Source of the DNA: Gemmobacter sp.
Lineage (GTDB): Bacteria > Pseudomonadota > Alphaproteobacteria > Rhodobacterales > Rhodobacteraceae
Length of the DNA stretch: 64,000 nucleotides
Direction of reading: 5' to 3'
NCBI RefSeq assembly: GCF_034676705.1
Contig: NZ_JAUCBS010000013.1
Coordinates: 570,501 to 634,500, forward strand
This document shows, one piece after another, positions 36,103 to 43,841 of this stretch. Within the stretch, counting starts at the first letter, position 1. Each line of letters starts with the position of its first letter. A program made the position numbers and the translations under genes. Under the pieces are notes generated by a model. The model did no database searches and had not been told where the DNA came from. It saw only the letters and a list, made by a program, of their open reading frames with translations.

Positions 36103-37775
36103 GCGGGGCCTCCCTTGGCAAAGGTATCGCGCAAGCGGGCGCGGATGATCTTGCCGGTAGTGGTTACCGGCATCTCATCGATGAAATGGATGGCGCGCGG
36201 GAATTCATAGGCGGCCAGCCGTTTGCGCACATGGTCGGCGATGCTGGCGCGCAGGTCGTCCGACGGGTCATGCCCCGGGGCAAGGGTGACGAAGGCGGCC
36301 ACGATCTCGCCCCGCAGGGGGTCGGGCTGGCCGACCACGCCCGCCATCTGCACGGCGGGGTGGCCCAGCAGGCAATCCTCGATTTCCGCCGGGCCGATGC
36401 GGTAGCCGCCCGAGGAAATCACGTCATCGTCCCGCCCGACAAAGCGCAGCCGCCCGTCGGGGCGCCGCACGCCCCGGTCGCCGGTGACCAGCCAGCGGCC
36501 ATCGGGGCCGGTGACGAACTTTGCCTCGGTTGCCCCGGGGTTGTTCCAGTAGCCCAGGAACATCACCGGATCGGGGGCCAGCACGGCGATGGCGCCTTCG
36601 TCGTCATCGCCCAGCACCTCGCCCGCGGGGCCGATCACCGCCACCCGGTGGCCCGGCACGGGGCGGCCCATCACGCCGGGCACCGGCGGTTCCAGCGCGC
36701 CGCAGCTGCTGACGATCATGTTGCATTCGGTCTGGCCGTAGAATTCGTTGATGGTAACGCCAAGCGCCTTGCGCCCCCAGTCCAGCAATTCGGTGCCCAG
36801 CGTTTCGCCCCCGCTGGCGACCGACCGCATGGACAGGGACCAGTCGCGGCTGGCGGGATCGGCCTTCATCAGCTTCATGGCGGTGGGGGGCAGAAAGGCG
36901 TTGCGCACCCCGAAGCGGCGGATCAGGTCATGCGCGGCGGTGGGGCTGAACTTGCCGAACCGGCAGGCCACGACAGGGATCCCGTGGTGGAGCGCCGGCA
37001 GCAGCACGTCGAACAGCCCGCCGATCCAGGCCCAGTCGGCCGGGGTCCAGAACAGATCGCCGGGGGCAGGCAGGAAATCGTGGCTGATTTCCACCCCCGG
37101 CAAGTGGCCCGGCAACACGCGGTGGGCATGCAGCGCGCCCTTGGGGTTGCCTGTGGTGCCCGAGGTATAGATGATCACCGCCGGATCCTCGGCCCGGGTG
37201 GGCAGGGGCGTGAAATCGGGTGCCGCCGCCGCCAGGTCGGCGTGCAGGTCGCGCAGGCCGGTGGTGCCATCGGGCAGGCCATCCACCAGGAACACATGCT
37301 GCAAGGCGGGCAGCCGGTCGCGGATTTCGGCGATCGCTGGCAGGCTGGCGCGGTCGGTGACCAGCACGCGGGCGCCGCTGTCGCGCAGGCGGTGCAACAG
37401 CGCCTCGGGGCCGAACAGGGTGAACAGCGGCAGGGAGACGAAGCCGCCCTTGAACGCCGCAATATGCGCGACCGCCGTTTCCAGCCGCTGCGACAGCAGG
37501 ATCGCCACCCGGTCGCCGGCCACGCCCCCTGCCGTGCGGGCCAGCCCCAGCCCGGTCAGCACATTGGCGAAACGGTCGGACATGTCCTTCAACTGGCCAA
37601 AGGTGGTGCGGCGTTCGGCGCCATAGCCGTTGTCCGCCACCTCGATCAGCGCCAGCCGGGCAGGGTCGGCCGCGGCCCAGCGGTCGCAGACATCGGTGCC
37701 GATGTTGTAGAACTCTGGCACCTGCCAGCGGAAGCTGTCCGTCACCCCCTGGTGCGTCTTGCCCGGTGTCAGCAC
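36099..37775 (-). CDS. AMP-dependent acyl-CoA synthetase
   Basis: 558 residues from GTG 37775, chosen because GGGGGGAG lies 4-5 bases upstream; the earlier ATG at 37868 gives an unrelated leader. ANL-superfamily motifs are YTSGTTGNPKGALHAH (P-loop), FYGQTECN, TGDRGVRRPDG and the C-terminal TTGKIIRARLR with the adenylation lysine. It resembles medium-chain/acetoacetyl-type synthetases. It makes an acyl-adenylate and then the CoA thioester; the acid is not known. Operon with the crotonase-fold gene. Confidence 0.88.
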   Translation of the reverse strand: MLTPGKTHQGVTDSFRWQVPEFYNIGTDVCDRWAAADPARLALIEVADNGYGAERRTTFGQLKDMSDRFANVLTGLGLARTAGGVAGDRVAILLSQRLETAVAHIAAFKGGFVSLPLFTLFGPEALLHRLRDSGARVLVTDRASLPAIAEIRDRLPALQHVFLVDGLPDGTTGLRDLHADLAAAAPDFTPLPTRAEDPAVIIYTSGTTGNPKGALHAHRVLPGHLPGVEISHDFLPAPGDLFWTPADWAWIGGLFDVLLPALHHGIPVVACRFGKFSPTAAHDLIRRFGVRNAFLPPTAMKLMKADPASRDWSLSMRSVASGGETLGTELLDWGRKALGVTINEFYGQTECNMIVSSCGALEPPVPGVMGRPVPGHRVAVIGPAGEVLGDDDEGAIAVLAPDPVMFLGYWNNPGATEAKFVTGPDGRWLVTGDRGVRRPDGRLRFVGRDDDVISSGGYRIGPAEIEDCLLGHPAVQMAGVVGQPDPLRGEIVAAFVTLAPGHDPSDDLRASIADHVRKRLAAYEFPRAIHFIDEMPVTTTGKIIRARLRDTFAKGGPA

Positions 37776-37882
37776 GTCTCCCCCCGTGGTCGCCTGCGCG
37801 GGGCCGAGAGTGCCGCGATTGCATCCCTGTGGCCAGCCCGGATCGCCGTGTGACGCTACGTCGCGCAAGGTGGGAACTTTTT

Positions 37883-37905
37883 GGTTGCTGCAAGCCTTTG
37901 CAACC
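37883..37905. promoter_or_regulatory. Inverted repeat in the divergent region before plcP
   Basis: GGTTGC (37883-37888) and GCAACC (37900-37905) flank 11 bases. It lies between the divergent acyl-CoA synthetase and plcP genes, where an operator is plausible. No known regulator consensus fits. Confidence 0.35.
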
Positions 37906-37919
37906 GAAGTTTCGCAGGA

Positions 37920-37937
37920 CTGTCAGAAAACCGTTCC
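37920..37937 (+). promoter_or_regulatory. Degenerate Pho box upstream of plcP
   Basis: CTGTCAG-AAAA-CCGTTCC: the first heptamer matches the PhoB half-site (CTGTCAT/C) at six positions and the 4-base A-rich spacer is right. The second matches at only four of seven. It lies 47 bases before the plcP ATG. No convincing -10 follows at the usual 10-base distance. Confidence 0.35.
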
Positions 37938-37983
37938 ACGGCCATGGCAGGTCTGCGGCAGGATCGTTGCAGACGGGGTGCCC

Positions 37984-38763
37984 ATGCACAGCCTTCGACC
38001 CCTGACCGGAGCCCGCCTTGCGGTGCGGGCGCTGTTCGTCTCGGACCTGCATCTGGGCGCGCTGACCAGCCGCGCCGATGCCTTTCTGGATTTCCTGAAT
38101 CGGGTCGAGGCCGACCAGATCTATCTGGTGGGCGACATCTTCGAGATGTGGAGCGGCGCGCGTCTGCGCTGGTCCGATGCGCAGGCGCGGGTGCTGCGCG
38201 AACTGGGGGCGCGGCGGGCGGCGGGCGCGCGGGTGATCTACCTGCCCGGCAACCACGACGATGGCCCCGAGGCGCAGGAATTCGCCGCGCATCTGGGGTT
38301 TGACCACCAGCCGCACCAGTTGCACGAAACGCTGGCCGGCATGCGCTATCTGGTGCTGCATGGCGATCAGTTCGATGCCCGCGTGTTGCGGTCGCAGGCC
38401 ATGACCCGGGTCGGCGTGCGGCTGGAAGGGGTGCTGCATGGCATGGACCGTTCGGTCGGCCGCTGGCGCCGCCGGCCGGTGCGCATGGCCCAGCGGGTGG
38501 TGCCGCGCTTTCACCGGCTGATGCTGGTGGGCAACCGCTATGAACGGCGGCTGGCGCAGGCGGCGCGGGACCAGGGCTGCCACGGGGTGATCTGCGGCCA
38601 TTTCCACCGTGCCGCGCTGCACCGGCGCGACGGGATCACCTATGGCAACTGCGGCGACTGGATCGAAAGCCTGACGGCGCTGGCCGAAGGCACCGATGGC
38701 GTGATGCGCCTGATGCGCTGGTGCCCGACGTCCGGCGACCTGTCCGTGGTGGCCCGGGCATGA
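37984..38763 (+). CDS. plcP: Calcineurin-type metallophosphoesterase, probable phospholipase C PlcP
   Basis: 259 residues from ATG 37984. All metal-site motifs are present: D21-x-H23 (SDLHLG), D51 (GDIFEMW), N90-H91 (GNHDD), H126 (LHGDQ) and H206-x-H208 (GHFHRA). The fold is shared by LpxH (UDP-2,3-diacylglucosamine pyrophosphatase) and by PlcP, which cuts phosphatidylcholine and other phospholipids to diacylglycerol during phosphate limitation. PlcP is preferred because the next gene, overlapping by ATGA, encodes an Agt-like glycosyltransferase; plcP-agt is a known pair in Alphaproteobacteria. LpxH-like activity cannot be excluded from sequence. Confidence 0.72.
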   Translation: MHSLRPLTGARLAVRALFVSDLHLGALTSRADAFLDFLNRVEADQIYLVGDIFEMWSGARLRWSDAQARVLRELGARRAAGARVIYLPGNHDDGPEAQEFAAHLGFDHQPHQLHETLAGMRYLVLHGDQFDARVLRSQAMTRVGVRLEGVLHGMDRSVGRWRRRPVRMAQRVVPRFHRLMLVGNRYERRLAQAARDQGCHGVICGHFHRAALHRRDGITYGNCGDWIESLTALAEGTDGVMRLMRWCPTSGDLSVVARA

Positions 38764-39842
38764 GCGTGGCCGCCGTCCTGTTCGCCGTTCCTGCCGGGTT
38801 GCATCTGGCATCGGCGGGCCTGTGTCTATGGCGGCTGGCCCGGCCGCAGCGCCGGCCTGCGACGCGGCCCTTTGTCACCCTGTTGCGCCCGGTTTGCGGG
38901 CTGGATCCGTTCGATGCGCGGACGCTGGGGTCCAGCTTTGCGCTGGATTATCCCGCGTTCGAGGTGCTGTTCTGCGCCGCGCACGCGGGCGACCCTGCGG
39001 TGCCCGTGCTGCGCGACCTGATCGCGCGGCACCCTCATGTCAACGCCCGGCTGCTGATTGGCGATGACCGGCCCACGGCGAACCCCAAGCTGAACAATCT
39101 GGCCAAGGGCTGGGCCGCCGCACAGGGCGATCTGGTGGTGATGACCGACGCCAACCTGCTGCTGCCTCCCGATTATCTTGACCGGCTGGTGGCCGAGATG
39201 CGCGACGATACCGGCCTTGTGTCCGCCCCTCCGGCGGGGGTGATGCCGCAGGGGCTGGCCGGCGCGGTCGAGGCGGCGTTCCTGAACGGGTTTCAGGCGC
39301 GCTGGCAGCTGGCCGCCGATACCGTGGGCCTTGGCTTTGCGCAGGGCAAGACGCTGATGTGGCGGCGTGCGGTGCTGGAACGTGCCGGGGGCCTTGCCGC
39401 CCTTGGCCGCGATCTGGCCGAGGATGTGGCGGCGACCAAGACGGTGCGGGCGCAGGGGTTGCGGGTACGGCTGGCCCGCGTGCCCTTTGGCCAGCCCGTC
39501 GGGCAGCGCAGCCTGCGTGCGGTCTGGGACCGGCAGCTGCGCTGGTCGCGGGTGCGGCGCGACGGGTTTCCGGCGCTGTTCGCGCTGGAAATCCTGCTGG
39601 GCCCCTGGGCGCCGGCGCTGGGGCTGGCGCTGATGGGCGGCGCGGCCTGGCTGCCGCTGGTGCTGGCGGTGTGGTATGCGGCGGAATGGGCGATGACGCG
39701 GGCCTATGGCTGGCCGTCGGGCGCCATGGACGTGCTGGCGGCGGTGCTGCGCGATGTGTCGCTGCCCGCGCTGTGGCTGGCCACCTGGGCACGGCGCGGC
39801 ATTTCGTGGCGCGGCACCGCGATGGAGCCTGCGGCGCAATGA
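38760..39842 (+). CDS. agt: GT21-like glycolipid glycosyltransferase, probable Agt
   Basis: 360 residues. An N-terminal membrane helix (1-25), then a GT-A domain with GDDRPTANPKLNNLAKG (about 101-117), D130 in MTDANLLLPP, E221-D222 and R258-x-x-R261-W262 (RQLRW). These are the D1,D2,D3,(Q/R)xxRW motifs of ceramide glucosyltransferase-like GT21 enzymes. Two or three C-terminal hydrophobic helices follow. Agt in other Alphaproteobacteria puts glucose or glucuronate on diacylglycerol. It overlaps plcP and the DedA gene by ATGA on each side, so the product of PlcP would be its acceptor. A ceramide acceptor is an alternative. Confidence 0.75.
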   Translation: MSVAAVLFAVPAGLHLASAGLCLWRLARPQRRPATRPFVTLLRPVCGLDPFDARTLGSSFALDYPAFEVLFCAAHAGDPAVPVLRDLIARHPHVNARLLIGDDRPTANPKLNNLAKGWAAAQGDLVVMTDANLLLPPDYLDRLVAEMRDDTGLVSAPPAGVMPQGLAGAVEAAFLNGFQARWQLAADTVGLGFAQGKTLMWRRAVLERAGGLAALGRDLAEDVAATKTVRAQGLRVRLARVPFGQPVGQRSLRAVWDRQLRWSRVRRDGFPALFALEILLGPWAPALGLALMGGAAWLPLVLAVWYAAEWAMTRAYGWPSGAMDVLAAVLRDVSLPALWLATWARRGISWRGTAMEPAAQ

Positions 39843-40411
39843 CCGGACCCGAGGATCTGATGGCGCTGGTGGCGGCGCATGGCCTGCCGGTGGTGGGACT
39901 GATCGCGGTGGTCGAAGGGCCGATCGTCACCGTTCTGGCCGGCTGGGCCGCATCGGGGGGTCTGCTGCCGCTGTGGCCGCTGGTGGCCACGGTGGTGCTG
40001 GCCGATCTGGCCGGCGATCTGGGGTTCTACCTGCTGGGGCGGCACGGTATCGGCTGGGTGCCGGACCGGCTGCGCCGCCGGCTGGGCCTGCGCCCCGACC
40101 GGCTGGACCGGCTGGCCGAACAGTTCCGCTGCCGGGGTGGGCGCATCCTGTTGCTGGGCAAGCTGACCCATTCGGCGGGCGCGCTGGTGCTGACGGCGGC
40201 GGGCGCCGCGCGCATGCCGGTGGCGCCCTTTCTGGTCTGCAACCTTTTGGCGACGGTGCCGAAAAGCCTGGCCTTTCTGGCGCTTGGCCACATCGCCGGT
40301 CACACATGGGAACGGATCGAGACATGGATCGTCAATGGATCCTGGATGCTGCTGGCACTGGTCGCCATGGCCGCGCTGATCTGGTGGCGGCGCCGGGCAT
40401 CTGCTGCCTGA
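39839..40411 (+). CDS. DedA/VTT-domain membrane protein
   Basis: 190 residues, four to five membrane helices. The DedA region GDLGFYLLGRHGIG and the following basic stretch are recognisable. The usual R-x-x-P-G-x-R segment is replaced by LGKLTHSAGALVLTAAG, as in a divergent DedA subgroup. DedA proteins are implicated in lipid-carrier or phospholipid translocation. ATGA overlap with agt and a 28-base overlap with the next glycosyltransferase place it in one translation unit, suggesting it moves the lipid substrate or product across the membrane. Confidence 0.8.
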   Translation: MTGPEDLMALVAAHGLPVVGLIAVVEGPIVTVLAGWAASGGLLPLWPLVATVVLADLAGDLGFYLLGRHGIGWVPDRLRRRLGLRPDRLDRLAEQFRCRGGRILLLGKLTHSAGALVLTAAGAARMPVAPFLVCNLLATVPKSLAFLALGHIAGHTWERIETWIVNGSWMLLALVAMAALIWWRRRASAA

Positions 40412-41061
40412 TCGCCGCCTGGAACGAGGCGCCGCGCATCGGTGCCGTGCTGGAGGCGGTGGCCGGCCATCCGCTGGTGGACGAGGTTCTGGTCATCGAC
40501 GATGGATCGACCGATGGCACGGCGCAGGTGGCCGCCGGCTTTGCCGGGGTGCGGGTGCTGCGGCTGGGGCAGAACGGCGGCAAAAGCGCCGCGGTGCTGG
40601 CCGGCATGCAGGCCACCGGGCACCCCCTGCTGCTGTTGCTGGATGCCGATCTTCAGGGCCTGACGCCCGAGGCGATCACCGCCCTTGCCCTGCCCGTGCT
40701 GGACGGGCAGGCCGATGTCGCCATCAGCCTGCGCGGCAATGCGCCCTGGCTATGGCGCTGGATCGGGCTGGATTACATCTCGGGCGAACGGCTGGTGCCG
40801 CGTGGGGTGCTGGAACGGATCGCGGCGCATGGCCTGCCCCGCTTTGGCATCGAGGTGGCGATGAACCGGCTGTGGCTGGACCATGGCGCGCGGATTGCCG
40901 TGGTGGGCTGGCCCGGCGTCGCCAGCCCGGCCAAAGCCGCCAAGCAGGGGCTGTGGCGCGGGATCCGCGCCGATCTGCGGATGATCGCCGATCTGTGCGC
41001 CACGCTGCCCGCGCACCGGCTGGCCGGCCAGATCCACCGGATGCGGCGCCAGCGGATCTGA
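40384..41061 (+). CDS. Family 2 glycosyltransferase
   Basis: 225 residues from GTG 40384 (a longer start at ATG 40324 is in frame but precedes the fold). GT-A motifs are CLIAAWNEA, VIDDGSTDGT and the metal-binding LLDADLQG. It resembles the catalytic part of dolichol-phosphate-mannose synthase-like enzymes but has no C-terminal membrane helices. It overlaps the DedA gene and ends two bases before a Pho box. A role in adding a sugar to a lipid or lipid carrier within the plcP-agt operon is inferred. Confidence 0.8.
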   Translation: MAAPGICCLIAAWNEAPRIGAVLEAVAGHPLVDEVLVIDDGSTDGTAQVAAGFAGVRVLRLGQNGGKSAAVLAGMQATGHPLLLLLDADLQGLTPEAITALALPVLDGQADVAISLRGNAPWLWRWIGLDYISGERLVPRGVLERIAAHGLPRFGIEVAMNRLWLDHGARIAVVGWPGVASPAKAAKQGLWRGIRADLRMIADLCATLPAHRLAGQIHRMRRQRI

Positions 41062-41063
41062 TC

Positions 41064-41097
41064 CTGTCACACGCCTGTCACCCAAGTGCCTTAGGTC
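41064..41097 (+). promoter_or_regulatory. Near-perfect Pho box and PhoB-type promoter
   Basis: CTGTCAC (41064-41070), ACGC, CTGTCAC (41075-41081): two identical heptamers with 11-bp period, matching the PhoB consensus CTGTCAT-N4-CTGTCAC at nearly every defined base. TAGGTC (41092-41097) starts exactly 10 bases later, the standard PhoB-box to -10 distance, and its TAGG form matches other -10 elements here. The predicted start falls on or next to the ATG at 41104, so the mRNA may be leaderless. Confidence 0.8.
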
Positions 41098-41103
41098 GCC
41101 CGC

Positions 41104-42189
41104 ATGGCAAGCCTTGATCTTCAGTCCCTGACCCGCCGCTTCGGCACCACCCGCGCGGTGGATGGCGTGTCGTTCTCGGTCCCTTCGGGGGCATTCCTTG
41201 CGCTGCTGGGGCCGTCGGGCTGTGGCAAGACCACGTTGTTGCGGCTGATCGCCGGGCTGGACCGCCCCGATGGCGGCCAGATCCGCATTGGCGGCCAGCC
41301 GGTGGCCGGCCCCGGCGGCTTTGTCCCGCCCGAGGCGCGGGGGCTGGGCATGGTGTTCCAGTCCTACGCGCTGTGGCCGCATATGACGGTGGCGGGCAAC
41401 ATCCGCTTTGGCCTGCGCCTGCGCCGCCTGTCGCGGGCGGATGAAGCCGCGCGCATCGCGGAATCGCTGGCCATGGTCGGCCTGTCGGGGATGGAGGCGC
41501 GGCGCCCCCACGAACTGTCCGGCGGCCAGCGGCAGCGGGTGGCACTGGCGCGGTCGCTGGCGACGCGGCCCGCGCTGTTGTTGCTGGATGAACCGCTGGC
41601 CAACCTGGATGCGCATCTGCGCGGCGTCATGCTGGCCGAATTCCGCCGCATCCATGCCGCGCTGGGCACCACCTTTGTCTTTGTCACCCATGATCAGGAC
41701 GAGGCGATGGCGGTGGCCAGCCATGTGGCGGTGATGAACGCCGGGCGGCTGGAACAGCTGGCGGCGCCGGAAACGCTGTATCGCCAGCCTGCCACGCCGA
41801 TGGTGGCGCGGTTTGTCGGCGGCGGGCGGACGGTGCCGGTGGATGTGCTGGACCAGTCGGGCAGCACCTGCCGTATCCGGGTGCAGGGGCAGGTGCTGGC
41901 GGTGCCGGGCCTTGCGCCACGCGGCCCCGGCTGGCTGTGCCTGCGCCCGCGCGATCTGGTGCCGGTGGCCGATGGCCCGATCCTGGCCCGCGTGCTGGAC
42001 AGCCAGTTCCGGGGCGGCGGCTGGTCGGTCTCGGCCCTGCTGGACGAAGGCGCGGACACGCTGGTGGACCTGACCTTGCCCCATGCTCCGCAGCGGGGTC
42101 AGGCGCTGGCCCTGCGGCTGGCCGGCGGCTGGGTGCTGCCGCGCGAAGGTGTGGCCCTGAAAACCAGCCCGGAAAGCATTCCCGCATGA
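41104..42189 (+). CDS. ABC transporter ATP-binding protein (FbpC/PotA/PhnT-type)
   Basis: 361 residues. Walker A GPSGCGKTT (36-44), signature LSGGQRQRVALARSL, Walker B LLLLDEPLANLD and the switch histidine in THDQDEAM. A C-terminal TOBE-like regulatory domain (about 240-350) is typical of importers for iron, polyamines, 2-aminoethylphosphonate and sugar phosphates. It is the first gene after the Pho box, so a phosphorus-containing substrate is favoured over iron. It overlaps the next gene by ATGA. Confidence 0.88.
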   Translation: MASLDLQSLTRRFGTTRAVDGVSFSVPSGAFLALLGPSGCGKTTLLRLIAGLDRPDGGQIRIGGQPVAGPGGFVPPEARGLGMVFQSYALWPHMTVAGNIRFGLRLRRLSRADEAARIAESLAMVGLSGMEARRPHELSGGQRQRVALARSLATRPALLLLDEPLANLDAHLRGVMLAEFRRIHAALGTTFVFVTHDQDEAMAVASHVAVMNAGRLEQLAAPETLYRQPATPMVARFVGGGRTVPVDVLDQSGSTCRIRVQGQVLAVPGLAPRGPGWLCLRPRDLVPVADGPILARVLDSQFRGGGWSVSALLDEGADTLVDLTLPHAPQRGQALALRLAGGWVLPREGVALKTSPESIPA

Positions 42190-43256
42190 AACTGACCGCC
42201 CTGTCGGGCCTGGGCTGCAAGGGCCCGGCCTGTTTCCTGTTCGAAACCGCTGGCCGGCGCATCCTGCTGGATCTGGGGCGGGGGCCCGATGGCGATGCGC
42301 TGCCCGATCTGGCGGGCGTGCCGCCGGTGGATGCCATCGTGATCTCGCACGGGCATGTGGACCATACCGGGGGGCTGCATCTGGCCGCGCTTCTGGGCAA
42401 TCCGCCGATCCTGGCGCCTGAACCCAGCATCGCCCTGTCGCCCGGCCCCACCCTGCGCGATGCCGTCCCGCTGGAAGGGCAGGACCAGATCGCCGGCATT
42501 CCCTTTACCTCCGGCCCCGGGGGCCATGCGCCGGGCGCGCGCTGGCTGCGGCTGGGGGGCGAAGGGGGGCTGCTGTATACCGGCGACATGTCGCGGGAAA
42601 GCACGCTGTATCGCTGGTCGCTGCCACCCCGTGCGGCGGCGATGCTGTTCGACGCCTCTTACGGCACGGCGGACGAGACGCTGGCCGACCAGATGTCGGG
42701 CCTGATGGCGCTGGCGGACCGGCCGCTGCTGCTGCCGGCGCCGGCCGGGGGCCGGGGGCTGGAAATGGCGCTGGCCTTTCGCGCCGCCGGGGTGCCGGTT
42801 GCGCTGTGCCCGTCGCACCGGCAGGTCGCGGAGGTGATGGCCGATCGTCCCGCCGCCCTGCCCGAAGGGGGCGCCGAACGGTTGCGGCAGCTGCTGGCGG
42901 ATACCGCGGAACTGGCCCCCGACAGCCCCGCCCGGGGCGTGAGGATTGCCGCCGGGCCGAATGCCGAACGCGGCATCGCCGGGGCGCTGGCGCCGCGGTT
43001 CATTGCCGAGGGCAGCGCGCGGGTGGTGTTCACCGGGCATCTGGCCGAAGGCTCGCCCGCCGTGGCCATGGTGGGGGCGGGGCAGGCGCGGTTCCTGCGC
43101 TGGAACGTGCATCCCACCCTGTCGGAAACCCGGCTGCTGCTGGATGCCGTGCAGCCGCGCCACGCCATGCCGGCGTTCTGCAAACCCCCGGCGGCGGCCG
43201 CGCTGGCGGTGGCGCTGGACCGGCCGCTGGTGACCGAACGCGAGGTGGTCTGGTGA
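42186..43256 (+). CDS. Metallo-beta-lactamase-fold hydrolase, beta-CASP-like
   Basis: 356 residues. The metal motif is intact: H55-x-H57-x-D59-H60 (SHGHVDHTGG), GGHAPGARW for the next ligand and LLYTGDMSRES for the bridging aspartate. The layout, with MLFDASYG after the TGD and a long insert, matches the RNA-processing MBL/beta-CASP group more than PhnP-type phosphodiesterases. A C-terminal NVHPTLSET keeps a histidine, but the final ligand region reads MPAFCKP instead of the usual H-G. It is encoded between the ATPase and a histidine phosphatase with ATGA and GTGA overlaps. It may hydrolyse a phosphodiester brought in by the transporter; this is inference. Confidence 0.8.
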   Translation: MKLTALSGLGCKGPACFLFETAGRRILLDLGRGPDGDALPDLAGVPPVDAIVISHGHVDHTGGLHLAALLGNPPILAPEPSIALSPGPTLRDAVPLEGQDQIAGIPFTSGPGGHAPGARWLRLGGEGGLLYTGDMSRESTLYRWSLPPRAAAMLFDASYGTADETLADQMSGLMALADRPLLLPAPAGGRGLEMALAFRAAGVPVALCPSHRQVAEVMADRPAALPEGGAERLRQLLADTAELAPDSPARGVRIAAGPNAERGIAGALAPRFIAEGSARVVFTGHLAEGSPAVAMVGAGQARFLRWNVHPTLSETRLLLDAVQPRHAMPAFCKPPAAAALAVALDRPLVTEREVVW

Positions 43257-43798
43257 TCTCGTTGCTGTCCCAACCGTTCCTGTTCCTGCGCCATGGTGAA
43301 ACCGATGCCAATGTGGCCAACCGGATCAGCGGCTTTACCGACGATCCGCTGAACGCGACGGGCCGCGCCCAGGCGCAGGCGGCGGCGCGGCTGCTGGCGG
43401 GGCGGGGCATTGCCGCCATCTGGCATTCGCCGCTGGCCCGGGCCGCCGATACCGCCCGCGCGGTGGCCGCCACTACCGGCGCCCCGCTGATCGCCCTGCC
43501 GGGGCTGGCCGAGCGCAACTGGGGCATCTGGGAAGGCGCCCCGCGCAGCGTTCTGGTGCGCGAGGCGACACCGCAGGGGGGCGAAGGCCCCGCCGATTTC
43601 ACCGCCCGCATCCGCGCCGCGCTGGCGCAGATCACCGGGCCGTTTCCGGTGCTGATCGTCGCGCATTCCGGCACGGCGCGGGAAATCCACGGCTGGCTGT
43701 CGGCCGCACCGTTCCAACGCCCTGCCAATGCCAACCCGATCGAATGGCGGCCCGATGGATGTCACTGGATCTCCACCGAACTGTCACCAAACCGTTAA
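43253..43798 (+). CDS. Histidine phosphatase family protein
   Basis: 181 residues from GTG 43253, overlapping the MBL stop as GTGA. The phosphohistidine is H14 in FLRHGETDAN. The acid ERNWGIWEG and the second histidine in LIVAHSGTARE complete the site. The family includes phosphoglycerate mutases, SixA and broad phosphatases. With no mutase partner and placed in a Pho-box operon, a phosphatase role on an imported compound is likely. Its last codons contain a Pho-like heptamer. Confidence 0.85.
   Translation: MISLLSQPFLFLRHGETDANVANRISGFTDDPLNATGRAQAQAAARLLAGRGIAAIWHSPLARAADTARAVAATTGAPLIALPGLAERNWGIWEGAPRSVLVREATPQGGEGPADFTARIRAALAQITGPFPVLIVAHSGTAREIHGWLSAAPFQRPANANPIEWRPDGCHWISTELSPNR
43781..43798 (+). 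promoter_or_regulatory. Pho-box-like site before the solute-binding-protein gene
   Basis: CTGTCAC-CAAA-CCGTTAA: perfect first heptamer, correct spacing, second heptamer four of seven. TACTCG begins 10 bases later (43809). It overlaps the end of the histidine phosphatase gene, so chance codon use is possible. It could provide an internal PhoB promoter for the binding protein and permease. Confidence 0.4.
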
Positions 43799-43841
43799 CG
43801 GCGGCCGCTACTCGGGCGGCAGTCAACCGATGAGGGTCCGA

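Noticed and set aside
36099..37868. Acyl-CoA synthetase starting at ATG 37868
   Set aside because: The 31 extra residues do not resemble the family, and no ribosome site precedes them. GTG 37775 has a strong one.
37759..38763. A longer plcP start at 37759
   Set aside because: It would extend through the divergent promoter region and the Pho-like site, and would add 75 residues with no similarity to phosphoesterases.
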